Shown piece after piece: positions 32,616 to 33,204 of a DNA stretch of 33,204 nt. The translations under genes and the position numbers were made by a program. Within the stretch, counting starts at the first letter, position 1; every line of letters begins with the position of its first letter. The stretch lies in NCBI GenBank assembly GCA_025350865.1, contig JANXWZ010000083.1:1-33204 (forward strand), given 5' to 3'. Origin of the DNA: Rhodanobacteraceae bacterium (lineage in GTDB: Bacteria; Acidobacteriota; Terriglobia; Terriglobales; Acidobacteriaceae). Below the pieces are notes generated by a model. The model had not been told where the DNA came from. It made no database searches and worked only from the letters and a program-made list of their open reading frames with translations.

Positions 32616-33204
32616 CCAGCCTCGCCACCGCTCTCGCCGGCATCCCGTGGGCCAAAATCGGTGCCTGGCTCGTCAAGGCCAAGCTCTGGATTGTCGCGCT
32701 CCTCAAGCCATTCGGCGCATGGGGTCTGCTCGGCCTCTCATTGGTCGATTCCGCCGCCATCCCCCTGCCGTTCCTCGACCCCCTGATCGTCAGCTACGGC
32801 GTCCAGGCCCCCGCCAAAGCCATCCTCTACTGCTTCATGGGAGCCCTCGGCTCGGCCATCGGCTCACTGCTTCCCTACTACCTCGGCCGCGTCGGCGGAG
32901 AGCTCTTCCTGCTGAAGCGCATCAACCGGGAACGCTACGAATCGCTGCGGGACCGCTTTGAGAAACAGGAGTTTCTTGCGATCATGCTGCCGGCGATGTG
33001 CCCTCCGCCGATGCCGGTGAAGCTGTTCGAGCTGGCGGCAGGGGTGTTCGAGATGCGGCCGGTGAGTTATTTCCTGGCGATCATGGCGGGCAAGTTTGTG
33101 CGTTTTCTGGTGGAGTCGATCCTGGTGATCTTGTACGGGCCGGCGATCCTTTCGACGGTGCTGCACCTGGCGCACCGGCACTCTCACCTGGTGCTTGGGG
33201 GGGT
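32612..33204 (+). CDS. DedA/VTT-domain membrane protein (3' end outside window)
   Basis: The reading frame begins at ATG 32612 and is still open at the window end, giving at least 197 residues. Hydrophobic helices appear at about residues 25-50, 63-90 and 150-185. The VTT-type motifs FGAWGLLGLSLVDSAAIPLPFLDP and SAIGSLLPYYLGRVGGE fit the DedA/SNARE-associated family, whose members act in undecaprenyl-phosphate or lipid flipping and membrane homeostasis. The start overlaps the upstream stop by 4 nt (ATGA), suggesting coupling. The base composition changes sharply near 32940, from C-ending to G-ending codons, although the frame and family similarity continue. Confidence 0.85.
   Translation, partial: MTSLATALAGIPWAKIGAWLVKAKLWIVALLKPFGAWGLLGLSLVDSAAIPLPFLDPLIVSYGVQAPAKAILYCFMGALGSAIGSLLPYYLGRVGGELFLLKRINRERYESLRDRFEKQEFLAIMLPAMCPPPMPVKLFELAAGVFEMRPVSYFLAIMAGKFVRFLVESILVILYGPAILSTVLHLAHRHSHLVLGG

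Noticed and set aside
1..33204. CRISPR arrays, tRNA or rRNA genes, prophage or transposase genes
   Set aside because: No regular direct-repeat array, no cloverleaf-like segment with conserved tRNA bases and no recombinase or transposase motif was noticed while reading.

Overview
The window looks like chromosomal DNA of a soil Acidobacteriota, most likely class Terriglobia (the Granulicella, Terriglobus and Edaphobacter group). The basis is a large carboxypeptidase-regulatory-type TonB-dependent receptor, an ASPIC/UnbV VCBS-repeat protein, TPR and multihaem cytochrome proteins, an N-terminally haem-fused PQQ dehydrogenase, a PEP-CTERM protein, and several families of short palindromic intergenic repeats. 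GC content is high. No rRNA, tRNA, CRISPR, transposase or phage gene was seen. The assignment is inference; no database was searched.

Region 1 (1-2637) is carbohydrate-related: the 5' end of a GH54 alpha-L-arabinofuranosidase, an exported AP-endonuclease-2-type sugar isomerase/epimerase, and a divergent LacI-family repressor. Between the last two lie two identical perfect 10-bp palindromes exactly 21 bp apart, very likely operators.

Region 2 (2685-12118) is an envelope cluster of unknown function: a seven-haem c-type cytochrome, two small secreted helical proteins, a secreted TPR protein, a 1180-residue TonB-dependent receptor with a clear terminator, and a secreted VCBS/ASPIC-UnbV protein. 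It is the best candidate in the window for an undescribed system.

Region 3 (12131-16704, minus strand) is a tartrate module: a secreted CE1-like esterase, a tartrate/D-malate dehydrogenase, and an ACS-family MFS transporter overlapping it by 4 nt. A PNPOx-like flavin protein and an orphan Flp pilin follow.

Region 4 (16894-23092): a secreted alpha/beta hydrolase, a PEP-CTERM protein, purD with a manganese-type DtxR regulator just upstream, and a divergent Nramp transporter whose promoter is covered by a perfect 24-bp palindrome. A DoxX-like protein follows.

Region 5 (23114-33204): a PQQ dehydrogenase with N-terminal cytochrome, a class-C-like serine hydrolase, a GNAT acetyltransferase that seems to have lost its N-terminus, a 62-residue secreted peptide, a 7-TM protein whose ribosome binding site is locked in a hairpin, a DUF882 peptidase-like protein, a PpiC-type lipoprotein, a TonB-like protein, a MogA/MoaB protein, and a 3'-truncated DedA-family protein. 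A ~50-bp hairpin repeat occurs three times in the window; one copy forms the C-terminus of the MogA-like protein and supplies the ribosome binding site of the DedA gene.
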